Below, one piece after another: positions 34,387 to 44,000 of a stretch of 64,000 nt of DNA. This DNA is from UTCHB3 sp002050155. Its GTDB lineage: Bacteria; Bacteroidota; Ignavibacteria; Ignavibacteriales; Ignavibacteriaceae. Numbering within the stretch: the stretch's first letter is position 1; the number at the start of each line of letters is the position of its first letter. The position numbers and the translations under genes are program-made. The DNA is taken from positions 3,038,001 to 3,102,000 of the forward strand of contig CP129491.1 in the NCBI GenBank assembly GCA_030584105.1, read 5' to 3'. The notes beneath the pieces are model-generated. The model was not told the origin of the DNA. It searched no databases and saw only the letters and a program-made list of their open reading frames with translations.

Positions 34387-34507
34387 ACCTTGTACCTTTC
34401 TATAATAAAAGTTAACTATAATGTTAAAGAATGAGTTTTCAACAGAGGGCGGGGATCAGACGCCTGTTCTTTCAATCATAATAGTTAATTATAATGTTAA
34501 AGAGTTC
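34387..34507. repeat. 5' echo of the fused GT2 gene across its start codon
   Basis: The coding word for IIVNYNVKE (around 34478-34505) has an upstream copy 73 bp earlier (around 34405-34431) that reads IIKVNYNVKE-stop in a different frame. GTTAAYTATAATGTTAAAGA is shared with one difference. The annotated ATG at 34421 lies inside the upstream copy. Confidence 0.85.
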
Positions 34508-36442
34508 ATTCAGAACCTGCTGGAGTCGATTAAAAGTGCATCAAAGGGTATTACAACAGAAGTAATAATAGTTGATAACGCATCGGATGACGGCAGCATT
34601 GAACTGATACAACAGAAATATCCGTGGGTAAAGCTTTTGGTAAACAGCAGGAATTTAGGGTTTGGCAAAGCTAATAACATCGGATTGCGTCAGGCGACCG
34701 GGCGCTATATTCTTCTGCTTAACCCGGATACACTCGTAAAAGAAGACACATTTGAGAAAATGATAGCCTTTTTTGAGGCAACTCCTGATGCGGGTATGGC
34801 GGGGTGTAAACTGCTAAACACGGATGGTTCGTTGCAGTTAGCGTGCCGAAGGGGGTTCCCGGGTCCCTGGGCTTCGTTCACAAAAATAATGGGGCTTTCA
34901 GCTCTTTTCCCTAAAAGCCGGTGGTTCGCTAAGTATAATTTAACCTACCTTGACGAGAACCAAACCTACGCTGTTGACGCTATTTCCGGCGCTTTTATGA
35001 TGATGACCCGCGAAGCGTTCGAAAAAACGGGTGAATTTGACGAAACTTTCTTCATGTATGGTGAAGATCTTGACCTTTGCTACCGGATAAACAAAGCAGG
35101 CTACAAAGTTTATTATGTCCACACCACAGAGATAATCCACTATAAGGGTGAGAGTACAAAGCGCAGCGACCTGAACGAAGTGAAAGTATTTTACGAAGCA
35201 ATGCACATTTTTGTTAAGAAATATTACTCCGGTTCGTGGCTTTTATCTCTGTTTTTGCGCTCGGCGATTTTTTTCAGGGAGCTGATAGCCTTCATGGGGA
35301 AGAGAAAATTGGTATTTCTTGCGGTGTTGGTGGATATAATATTTTACAATTTAACGATGTTGTTCGCCGTTGAGATGTATCAACGCTATCGCATGCCAAA
35401 CTGGGAAATACCGCAGTATGGGTTACCGGTAATTTATACCGTTCCGGTATTGGTGCACATTTTAACTTCGGTTGTGTTGACGGTTTACCGAAAAGACAGG
35501 CTTTCGGTGTTGCGAACAATAGGGGCAGTAATAGCGGGTTTTTTCGTAATAACATCGCTCACATTTTTCTTTAAGGACTACGCATTTTCGCGCGGGGTTG
35601 TGCTGATACTCTATTTCTCGTTACCCGTTACGCTTGCAGGCTGGCGTGTGGTTGCAAAACTATGGTTTAAGGCGGGGGTAACCGGTGGTGTGTCATTCCG
35701 GAAAAAAGCCGCAATTGTGGGTACTGGTGAAGAAGCAGTCAGACTTGCGCAAAAACTACAGAAGAAAAAGGGAGGCTCGCGAATTGCCGGTTTGATTGGG
35801 TTGAAGAGATCGCAGACGGGTGAGAGGATCGAAGGGTTTGAAGTGATCGGAAGTGTTGACCACATAATTCGTGTGATAAGAGAAAGGGGAATTGAAGAGG
35901 TGATTTTCACAACCGGCGAGCTTAGTTATAACGCAATAATAGGAATTGTAGCCGCATGCAGGAAAGAAAATGTTGAGTTTCAGATCACCGGCGGTGAGAG
36001 TGATTTTATGGTCAGCAAGTCGGAAGTTTCGCTTCTGAATGAGATACAACTCTTTGAAGTGAACTACAATATCGGGTTGCCACTTCATAAAGTTATAAAG
36101 AAAACTTTTGATTTTCTCTTTGCACTTTTTATCTTAATTTTCCTTTTTCCTTTTCTTTTTGCAGGAAGGGTAATTTCAGGGCGAAAAAGCAGGTTTTACG
36201 AATTTATTTCGAAATTTCCGCAGGTACTCAGAGGGAAGGTCAGCATTGTGGGCCCGAAACAGGAGGCTGCACCGGGCGAACCATGGCTTGGGAAAAGGGG
36301 GCTTACCGGTTTTTGGTTCACGGATATAGATGAGGATGAAAACTCAAGTAAGCCGGACATTTTCTACGCAAAAAATCAGAACATCTGGTTGGATTTAGAA
36401 ATTATTGGAAGAACTTTTAACAAATTAATGAACGATAGTTAA
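34421..36442 (+). CDS. GT2 glycosyltransferase fused to a degenerate glycosylphosphotransferase
   Basis: A 673-residue fusion. Residues 1-270 are a GT2 domain (SIIIVNYNVKEF, VDNASDDGS, NLGFGKANNIG, LLNPDTLV, FFMYGEDLDLCYR). Several membrane helices follow (about 285-405), then a Rossmann segment (AAIVGTGEEAVRLA, about 429) and a C-terminal remnant of the WcaJ/WbaP catalytic domain. In that remnant the helix is kept and SIVGPKQE and RGLTGFWF echo SLVGPRPE and PGITGWAQ, but the QERxGxxGK, YKFRSM and DELPQ motifs are missing, so the phosphotransferase part is probably inactive. It ends directly at the accA ATG. Confidence 0.85.
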   Translation: MLKNEFSTEGGDQTPVLSIIIVNYNVKEFIQNLLESIKSASKGITTEVIIVDNASDDGSIELIQQKYPWVKLLVNSRNLGFGKANNIGLRQATGRYILLLNPDTLVKEDTFEKMIAFFEATPDAGMAGCKLLNTDGSLQLACRRGFPGPWASFTKIMGLSALFPKSRWFAKYNLTYLDENQTYAVDAISGAFMMMTREAFEKTGEFDETFFMYGEDLDLCYRINKAGYKVYYVHTTEIIHYKGESTKRSDLNEVKVFYEAMHIFVKKYYSGSWLLSLFLRSAIFFRELIAFMGKRKLVFLAVLVDIIFYNLTMLFAVEMYQRYRMPNWEIPQYGLPVIYTVPVLVHILTSVVLTVYRKDRLSVLRTIGAVIAGFFVITSLTFFFKDYAFSRGVVLILYFSLPVTLAGWRVVAKLWFKAGVTGGVSFRKKAAIVGTGEEAVRLAQKLQKKKGGSRIAGLIGLKRSQTGERIEGFEVIGSVDHIIRVIRERGIEEVIFTTGELSYNAIIGIVAACRKENVEFQITGGESDFMVSKSEVSLLNEIQLFEVNYNIGLPLHKVIKKTFDFLFALFILIFLFPFLFAGRVISGRKSRFYEFISKFPQVLRGKVSIVGPKQEAAPGEPWLGKRGLTGFWFTDIDEDENSSKPDIFYAKNQNIWLDLEIIGRTFNKLMNDS

Positions 36443-37393
36443 ATGGCAAAAACAATACTCGACTTTGAAAAGCCGATAATAGAACTGGAAGAAAAATTGG
36501 CTGAGATGAAAAGAGCTTCAGATGGCCTTGAAATCGATGGCGAGATAGCCGTAATTGAAACAAAGGTGAGGCAACTTAAAGAGAACATCTACCACAGCCT
36601 TACACGGTGGCAAAAGGTACAACTGGCACGACACCCCGACAGACCATATACCCTGGACTATATCTATAATATTACCGATAACTTCGTTGAGATGCATGGA
36701 GACAGAAATTTCGGTGACGACAAAGCCGTGGTCTGCGGTTTGGCGAAAATCGGTGATTTTAAGGTGATGATAATCGGGCAGCAAAAAGGGCGGGATACTA
36801 AAAGCAACCTTTACCGGAATTTCGGCATGCCGAACCCCGAGGGCTACAGAAAGGCACTCAGGCTGATGAAACTTGCCGAGAAATTTGGTTTGCCCGTTGT
36901 TACACTGTTGGATACCCCCGGCGCTTTCCCCGGTTTAGAGGCAGAAGAACGGGGGCAGGCAGAGGCAATTGCGCGCAATCTTCTGGAAATGGCGCGGCTT
37001 AAAGTGCCGATCGTAGTGGTTATTATCGGCGAGGGTGCCAGCGGAGGGGCACTCGGGATGGGTGTTGGCGACCGTATCCTGATGCTTGAAAACGCTTGGT
37101 ACTCGGTGATTAGCCCGGAATCGTGCTCGAGCATTTTATGGCGAAGCTGGGACTTTAAAGAGCAGGCGGCTGAAGCGCTTAAACTTACTGCTGAAGACCT
37201 TTTACCGTTAAAAGTTATTGACAGAATAATCCCTGAGCCACTCGGCGGGGCGCACAAAGATCACACAAAAATGGCGGAAATTCTTAAATCAGCACTTCTG
37301 GAAGAGCTTGCAAACTTAGTCAAAATAAAACCGGATAAACTTGTTGATGCACGAATTGAAAAATTTGCCGGCATTGGTGAATATCAGGAGTAA
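36443..37393 (+). CDS. accA: Acetyl-CoA carboxylase carboxyltransferase subunit alpha
   Basis: A 316-residue subunit that, with AccD, transfers carboxyl from biotin to acetyl-CoA to give malonyl-CoA. The N-terminal coiled segment (FEKPIIELEEKLAEM), RHPDRPYTLDYI, LDTPGAFPG, GEGASGGALGMG and the ENAWYSVISPE motif are intact. It starts immediately after the stop of the preceding gene. No accD is visible here, so the subunits are encoded apart, as is usual. The product feeds FabD. Confidence 0.96.
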   Translation: MAKTILDFEKPIIELEEKLAEMKRASDGLEIDGEIAVIETKVRQLKENIYHSLTRWQKVQLARHPDRPYTLDYIYNITDNFVEMHGDRNFGDDKAVVCGLAKIGDFKVMIIGQQKGRDTKSNLYRNFGMPNPEGYRKALRLMKLAEKFGLPVVTLLDTPGAFPGLEAEERGQAEAIARNLLEMARLKVPIVVVIIGEGASGGALGMGVGDRILMLENAWYSVISPESCSSILWRSWDFKEQAAEALKLTAEDLLPLKVIDRIIPEPLGGAHKDHTKMAEILKSALLEELANLVKIKPDKLVDARIEKFAGIGEYQE

Positions 37394-37394
37394 C

Positions 37395-37802
37395 ATGGTT
37401 TCAAGTAAAACTACCATCAGAATCAGATATGCCGATACCGACCAAATGAAATATGTTTATAACGGCAAATATCTTGAGTTTTTTGAAGTCGGCAGAACGG
37501 AACTTATTCGTGATTTGGGGATGTCATACAAATCTTTTGAAGAAGCGGGGTACATGCTGCCACTGTATGATGCTTATGTAAAATATCACTCGCCCGCTTT
37601 TTACGACGAAGTTATCGAAATTGAATCGACCCTGAACCAAAAGCCGATGGCAAGGCTACGCATCGATTACACCATCCGCGTGGGTGACAGAGTAATTGCC
37701 ACGGGTTACACGCAACACGCTTTTATTAGTGCAGAAACGGGTAAGCCGACAAGATCCCCCGAGATCTTTAATAAACTGATTGATAAGTATTTTAAGGAAT
37801 AA
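37395..37802 (+). CDS. Hotdog-fold acyl-CoA thioesterase (YbgC/4HBT family)
   Basis: A 135-residue single hotdog domain: TTIRIRYADTDQMKYVYNGKYLEFFEVGR at the active-site helix, with the catalytic Asp in ADTDQ, and the typical MLPLYDAYVKYHSP strand. The ATG at 37395 starts one base after the accA stop; longer in-frame starts lie inside accA. Substrate unknown. Its TAA is followed directly, in the same frame, by nadC. Confidence 0.87.
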   Translation: MVSSKTTIRIRYADTDQMKYVYNGKYLEFFEVGRTELIRDLGMSYKSFEEAGYMLPLYDAYVKYHSPAFYDEVIEIESTLNQKPMARLRIDYTIRVGDRVIATGYTQHAFISAETGKPTRSPEIFNKLIDKYFKE

Positions 37803-37805
37803 ATT

Positions 37806-38654
37806 CTGAAACAGATCGACCGGATAATTGAGTCGGCGCTCGAAGAAGATATAAAGAGCGGCGACATAACCACAGAAGCAATTTTCAAACAAAAGCGGGA
37901 AGCAACGGGAAGGTTCAAAGCTTTATCACCGGGGGTTGTCTCCGGGGTATCGGTTGTCAGGCAGGTTTTCGAACTTGTTGATGAAACGATAAAACTGAAT
38001 GTACTTCACGACGATGGCTCGGTAATAAAAGAGGGTGAAATAATTCTTGAAGCCGAAGGTGATGCGGCATCTCTGTTAATGGCACAACGAACCGCTTTGA
38101 ATTTTTTGCAAAGGATGTCGGGTATTGCCACACTTTCAGCAGCCTTCACGGAGAAAATAGAGGGTACACAGTGCAAAATACTTGACACGCGAAAAACGGC
38201 GCCCGGTTTGCGGCTTACGGATAAGATGGCAGTTAAAACCGGTGGCAGTTTCAACCATCGGATCGGTTTGTACGATATGTATTTAATCACGAGCAACCAC
38301 ATTGCGGCTGCCGGTTCAATTTCTGAAGCTGTGGCGTTGGTGAAAGCCCATCAGTTGGAAAATGAAACTTCCTTCAGGATCGAAGTGGTGGTAAACAACC
38401 TTGAAGAGCTGAAAGAAGCGCTTGAGAGTGGGGTTGATTTAGTAATGCTCGAAAGCTTTTCGATTGAAGATATTAAAAAAGCGGTCGAGATAAGCGATAA
38501 CAGTTGCCGTTTGGAGGCTTCCGGCGGTGTAACTTTGGAGAATGTAAGGGAGATTGCTGAAACAGGGGTGGATTATATTTCAGTGGGGGCGTTGACACAA
38601 TCCGCTAAGGCTATGGACATTTCGCTCGACCTCATCCTGAAACCTTTGGAATGA
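37806..38654 (+). CDS. nadC: Nicotinate-nucleotide pyrophosphorylase with non-standard start
   Basis: About 282 residues; converts quinolinate and PRPP to nicotinate mononucleotide. The frame KQIDRIIESALEEDIKSGDITTEA, then RTALNFLQRMSG, ILDTRKTAPGL and GGSFNHRIGLYD are plainly NadC. The first in-frame ATG (38079) would delete the N-terminal 91 residues. Upstream of the conserved region the only candidates between the thioesterase TAA (37800-37802) and the first conserved codon are ATT (37803) and CTG (37806); CTG gives the family's usual length. The usual KDNH motif reads TSNH here. It overlaps the flippase gene by four bases. Confidence 0.88.
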   Translation: MKQIDRIIESALEEDIKSGDITTEAIFKQKREATGRFKALSPGVVSGVSVVRQVFELVDETIKLNVLHDDGSVIKEGEIILEAEGDAASLLMAQRTALNFLQRMSGIATLSAAFTEKIEGTQCKILDTRKTAPGLRLTDKMAVKTGGSFNHRIGLYDMYLITSNHIAAAGSISEAVALVKAHQLENETSFRIEVVVNNLEELKEALESGVDLVMLESFSIEDIKKAVEISDNSCRLEASGGVTLENVREIAETGVDYISVGALTQSAKAMDISLDLILKPLE

Positions 38655-40132
38655 TCGATAAATTAAAGCAACTTTCTAAAGAAACCGTAATTTACGGCAT
38701 ATCTACGGTAGTAGGGCGGTTTCTGAATTTTGTTTTAGTTCCTTTTTACAGCAATATCTTTGCGCCCGACGAAATGGGAGTTGTTGCCAACCTTTATGCT
38801 TACATGGCGATTTTCAATATAGTATTCATCTACGGGATGGATTCCGCACTCCTGAAAGTAAGCACACTTCCCGAGTACCGGGGCACAAAGAAGGTATTCA
38901 CAACATCATATATAACAGTTTTCACAACGGGGGCGGTCTTTTCGCTGATATTATATCTGCTTATGCCGTATTTGGGGGTTTCTATAAGTGTAAACCCGGA
39001 ATTTGCTGCAAAATACCAACACTTAATTTCTTACTCGATCAATATTCTGTTTTTGGATGCACTCAGCGTTCTGCCGTTTATTGTTTTGAGGTTAGAAAAC
39101 AAAGCCTTTACATTTTCGATGATCAGGCTGATAAACATAGTGATAAATATCGGTTTGAATTTCGTGCTGATACTGATATTTAAGATGAAAATAGAGGCGG
39201 TTTTCTTCGCTAATTTAATTGCTTCGGCTTTTTCGTTTCTTGCACTTTTGCCAATTACCTACAGCAATCTTTCGTTTGAATTTGATTTTGGGGTATTAAA
39301 AAGGCTGATGAAGTTCGGTTTGCCGTTTTTACCCGCAGGGTTGGCGGCAATGGTTATGCAGGTTGTTGATAAACCGATAGTGGAGCGGCTGACGAACATT
39401 GAAAAGCTCGGTATTTATAATGCAAACTACAAGTTGGGCGTGTTTATGATGCTGTTTGTAAGCATGTTTCAGTTTGCCTGGCAGCCGTTTTTTCTGCAAC
39501 ATGCCGATGACGACGACGCACGCGATCTTTTCGCAAAGGTGTTTACTTATTTTACGATTGTCGGCAGTTTGATTCTCGTTTTTCTTACAATTTTTATAGA
39601 GGATATCACATCATTGGGGGTTGGTCGGATACACTTTCTGGGCGAGGCGTTTTGGTCGGGGAGGAACATCATCCCGGTTATCCTGTTGGGGTATTTGTTC
39701 TACGGATTTTATGTGAATTTCAACGCATCGTTTTACATAAAGGAGAAGAGCATTCCTGTGCCGATTTTATTGGGAATTGGCGCCATATCAAACATCGTGC
39801 TTAACTATTTGTTGGTTCCGCAGTTTGAACTGATGGGTGCTGCCTTTGCAACCCTAATTTCATATATGTTGATAGCCATCGGGTTCTTTTATTACGGGCG
39901 CAGGTTGTTTGAAATAAATTATGAGTACCGGAAAGTGGGGACTTTGTTGCTGCTTATCGGTGTGGTGTTTGTAATTTATTACACGCTGATAGATGGTGCA
40001 AATGTTTCGCTGTTTGTTAAGATTTTGTTTGCTGCAGCGTATCCGGCGGCGTTGGTTCTGTTGAGGGTTGTTACCCCGAGGGAAGTTACGGTTATTAAAT
40101 CAACCATTTTGCGCAAAGTCAGGGGCAGATAA
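38651..40132 (+). CDS. Wzx-like polysaccharide flippase
   Basis: A 493-residue MOP-superfamily transporter with about 14 membrane helices. The N-terminus (KETVIYGISTVVGRFLNFVLVPFYS) and LPFLPAGLAAMVMQVVDKPIVERL are typical of O-unit/capsule flippases. It should move lipid-linked oligosaccharides made by the upstream glycosyltransferases across the inner membrane. Its ATG overlaps the nadC stop, so it is coupled to nadC. Confidence 0.87.
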   Translation: MIDKLKQLSKETVIYGISTVVGRFLNFVLVPFYSNIFAPDEMGVVANLYAYMAIFNIVFIYGMDSALLKVSTLPEYRGTKKVFTTSYITVFTTGAVFSLILYLLMPYLGVSISVNPEFAAKYQHLISYSINILFLDALSVLPFIVLRLENKAFTFSMIRLINIVINIGLNFVLILIFKMKIEAVFFANLIASAFSFLALLPITYSNLSFEFDFGVLKRLMKFGLPFLPAGLAAMVMQVVDKPIVERLTNIEKLGIYNANYKLGVFMMLFVSMFQFAWQPFFLQHADDDDARDLFAKVFTYFTIVGSLILVFLTIFIEDITSLGVGRIHFLGEAFWSGRNIIPVILLGYLFYGFYVNFNASFYIKEKSIPVPILLGIGAISNIVLNYLLVPQFELMGAAFATLISYMLIAIGFFYYGRRLFEINYEYRKVGTLLLLIGVVFVIYYTLIDGANVSLFVKILFAAAYPAALVLLRVVTPREVTVIKSTILRKVRGR

Positions 40133-40388
40133 GTTTTTGTGTGAACCGGTTTTGGTTTGGTTTATAAGATAAATTTTCAAGTTTATTGATTTTGTTTTTG
40201 GTTCAGGAAAATTGACTTTGCAATCGGAATATTTTGAGAGTGTGCGAAAAACAGGAAAGCAAAAGTTTTGGATGAACCTTTTTTTGGAATAAGAAGATTG
40301 ACTTAATATGCAAAATATTTTAAGAGTATGGGAATATGCGAATATGCGGATATGAGAAATTGAGAAGAATAACAGTAAGGATAGAATT
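40133..40388. repeat. 256-bp gap with decayed repeats
   Basis: GGAATATTTTGAGAGTGTGCG (40226-40246) is matched loosely by AAAATATTTTAAGAGTATGGG (40313-40333), followed by three ATATGCG-like words (40334-40354). No gene seen. Confidence 0.55.
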
Positions 40389-40847
40389 TTGAGTGAAAAG
40401 CCCATTCTGAAATTTAAGAGAATAGACCCTGAAATGGGGGATATACCACTTCCTGCGTACCAAAGCGAAGGTGCCGCAGGGATGGATATTCGCGCAGCGG
40501 TGGCGCAGCAGTTTATTATTCCAAAAGGGGGTTTTGCTGCAATTCCAACAAACCTGCAGGTTGAAATCCCTCACGGGTTTGAAATACAGGTACGGGCACG
40601 CAGCGGGTTAGCCTTTAAAAACGGAATTGGTGTTCTGAATGCACCGGGCACAATTGACGAAGACTACAGAGGCGAAATTAAAGTGATTCTCTTCAATTTT
40701 GGAGAAGAAGATTTTACGATTAACCGAGGGGACAGAATAGCGCAGCTGATTCTTGGAGAAGTGCACAGAGCCTGTATTATCGAAACAGATACACTCAGCG
40801 ACACATCACGCGGAAGTGGCGGTTTTGGATCTACCGGCGCAGTTTAA
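40389..40847 (+). CDS. dut: dUTP pyrophosphatase
   Basis: A 152-residue trimeric dUTPase that removes dUTP and makes dUMP for thymidylate synthesis. All five motifs are visible: AGMDIRA, RARSGLAFK, GVLNAPGTIDEDYRGE, RGDRIAQLIL and the C-terminal RGSGGFGSTG. Start is TTG at 40389; no other start would keep the full protein. It stands alone between the flippase and dnaE. Confidence 0.96.
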   Translation: MSEKPILKFKRIDPEMGDIPLPAYQSEGAAGMDIRAAVAQQFIIPKGGFAAIPTNLQVEIPHGFEIQVRARSGLAFKNGIGVLNAPGTIDEDYRGEIKVILFNFGEEDFTINRGDRIAQLILGEVHRACIIETDTLSDTSRGSGGFGSTGAV

Positions 40848-40983
40848 CTTACCATTTTTTTAACTATATTTACGGTCAGAATTTAAACGAACGGCAGCTT
40901 CTTAAGGCTCAGCCGGCAGTGGGGTGTTGCTTAAGTTATAAACTTGAAAAAACGCGGGAGTTTAAGCGTTGACAATGGTTTCC

Positions 40984-41065
40984 GGGATTTGAATATTATT
41001 TTTTGTTTATCTGTCTTTCGGGATTTGAATATTATTTTTTGTTTCTCGATTTTCCGGGATTTATT
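40984..41065. repeat. 36-bp tandem repeat upstream of dnaE
   Basis: GGGATTTGAATATTATTTTT starts at 40984 and 41020, and a third partial unit (GGGATTTATTTAAGATTTTT) at 41056, all 36 bp apart. The units are contiguous with no unique spacers. The rest of the 248-bp gap 40848-41095 has no gene. Confidence 0.88.
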
Positions 41066-41095
41066 TAAGATTTTTTGAAGGATTTTTAGTTCCCA

Positions 41096-44000
41096 ATGGG
41101 TAATTTCGTACATCTGCACAATCACACACACTTCAGTTTACAGGACGCAGCCTGCACAGTCCAGGCGTTGGTAAATGCTGCCAAAGGCTTCGAAATGCAC
41201 GCCGTTGCGCTTACCGATCATGGCGTGATGTACGGGATACCCGAGTTCTACAAAAAAGCAAAAAGGGCGAACCTTAAGCCTGTTCTCGGGATGGAAGCCT
41301 ACATTACGGTAGATCACGGCAACAGAAAAGATAAAACGATGGAAATCGACCCGGAAACGGGCGCACGAAAACGACCCTACCACCATCTGTTGCTTTTGGC
41401 GGCAACAAATCAAGGTTTTAAGAACTTAATAAAACTTTCATCTCTTGGCTTTCTCGAAGGGTTTTATTACAGGCCGCGAATCGATCTTGAGTTGCTGAAA
41501 CAATATTCGGAGGGTTTAATCTGCACTTCAGCCTGCTTAGGAGGTATTGTTTCGTCTTATGTAACTGCCGGTAAATATGTTAAGGCTAAAGAAGTGGCGG
41601 CGGAGTATCACGAGATTTTCGGCGATAATTTCTATCTCGAAATACAAGACCACAATATGCCCGGTGATGAGTTAGTGCTTCGTGATGTTCCAAAAATTGC
41701 GAAAGAACTGGGGATAAAACTTGTTGCAACGAACGATTGCCACTACATAAAACAAGAAGACGCAATAGCACACAATATTCTGTTGAAGCTCTCCGAAAAA
41801 GGGGTAGGAAATGGTGACTACACAAATCTGAGATACGGCACCGATCAGATTTACTTCAAGTCGCAGGAAGAGATGCTCGATATCTTCAAAAAATTCCCCG
41901 AATCGATTGCAAGCACATTAGAGATTGCCGATAAATGCGATGTAAATTTAGATCATAAAGAGTATTTCTTCCCAAAATTCCCGATTCCGGAGGGTGAGCC
42001 GGGAGAAACCTTAGACGGCTATTTCGACTATCTCTCGCGCAAACGATTCGATGAAGCATTTCCGGGTGAAAAGAGCAAAGAGCTGGTTGAAAGGTTCGAG
42101 TACGAACTTAACACGATAAAATCGATGGGGTTTTCCGGTTATTTTCTCGTGGTGCAGGATTTCATAAACGCAGCCAAGGAGATGGGTGTTGCAGTGGGCC
42201 CCGGGCGGGGTTCTGCGGCGGGGTCGTTGGTTGCATTTGTTCTGGGAATTACAAAGATAAACCCGTTGGACTATGACCTCCTTTTTGAAAGATTTCTGAA
42301 CCCGGCAAGGAGATCGATGCCGGATATAGATGTTGATTTCTCCGATGAAAAACGGGGTGAGGTGATCGATTATGTTAAGAAAAAATACGGTGCTGAGTCG
42401 GTTTCCCAAATAATTACTTTTTCAACCTTAGCCGCAAAGGCTGCAATTAAAGATGTTGGGCGTGTGCTCGGTGTTGATCTAAAAACCGTAAACGAGATCA
42501 CAAAATATATCCCATCAATATTCGGTAAAGTTTACAGCATAGAAAAAGCGCTTGATGAAGTTCCGGAACTGGCTAAGTTTAAGAACACAACCGACCCGAA
42601 ACTGAAAGAGCTTTTTAAGTACGCACGCACCTTAGAGGGGATGAACCGCAATGCTTCCAAACACGCCGCAGGTGTGGTTATTGCCCCCGGCGATGTAAGC
42701 GATTATATTCCGCTTGCTATTGTAGATACTTCTACTATGGAAGTGGTTTCGCAGTACAACATGATTGAGCTTGAAGCGGCAGGTCTGTTGAAGATGGATT
42801 TCCTTGGGCTGCGAACGCTTTCCATAATTGAAGATACACTAAAGATGGTAAAGCAAATCCGCCCGAAAGAGGAATGGATAGAGGATATCGACGCCATACC
42901 TTTTGATGATGAAGCCACTTACCGTCTTTTCACTGATGGAAAAACGACCGGTATATTCCAGTTTGAATCTTTGCCAATGCGGCGGCACCTCAAGCGGCTG
43001 ATGCCTCAGTCGGTTAAAGATTTAGCGGCGATGAATGCACTTTACCGCCCGGGCCCGATGGAAAACATCGACGATTTTATCGACAGAAAATACGGCAGGC
43101 AACAAATCACTTATCTTCATCCGAAATTAGAGCCGATTCTCAAAGAAACCTACGGCGTAATTGTATATCAGGAGCAAGTGATAATGATAGCCAACCGGTT
43201 GGCGGGTATGTCGCTTGCAGATGCTGACCTTCTGCGGAGAGCAATGGGGAAAAAAGACCTTGAGGCGATGGCAAAGCAACGGAAGATTTTTATTACTGCA
43301 GCGGTTGAAAACGGCGTACCGGAAAAAATTGCGGGTGAGGTGTTTGAGTTGATTGATAAGTTTGCAAACTATGGGTTTAACAAAAGCCACGCAGTTGCAT
43401 ATTCATATCTTGCTTACCAGACGGCATATCTGAAAGCGCACTTCCCTGAAGAGTTTCTCGCTTCAAACATGACGCACGAGTTTGACAGAAGGGAAAGAGT
43501 TACTGCCTTTTTAGACGACTGCAGAAAGTTGGGAATTACAGTTCTGCCGCCGGATGTGAACCGCCCGACGAAATTTTTCAATGTGGAAGAGGGGAAAATA
43601 AGGTTTGGGCTTTCAGCAATTAAAAATGTGGGGGAATCAGCGGTTGACAGCATTATTCAAGCCAGAGAGAAATTGGGCCGGGATTTTGCCTCAGTGTTTG
43701 AATTTGCAAGTATGGTGGATTTGCGCTTAGTTAACAAGCGGGCACTGGAAGGTTTGGTTAAGGCCGGGGCGTTTGACTCGCTGCACAACAACAGGCATGC
43801 ACTTTTTGAAGCGATACCTGATCTGATTGTTTTCGGGCAGGATGTGCAGGAAATCAACAGTGACCCGGATGAAAGCCTGTTCGGGGAAGATGTGCTGCAG
43901 GAAGCAATTATAGAACCGACACTTCCGCAAATTCAGCCGTGGAGCAACACAGACCGGTTTGCCAACGAGCTTGAAGTGATCGGGTTTTACACCACAAAAC

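Noticed and set aside
37395..38654. Frameshift joining thioesterase and nadC
   Set aside because: Both genes share one frame separated by a clean TAA, and each has its full domain, so a frameshift is not needed; read-through remains possible but less likely than a rare start.
40984..41065. Possible CRISPR (36-bp spacing)
   Set aside because: The units are contiguous tandem copies; there are no unique spacers and no cas genes in the window.
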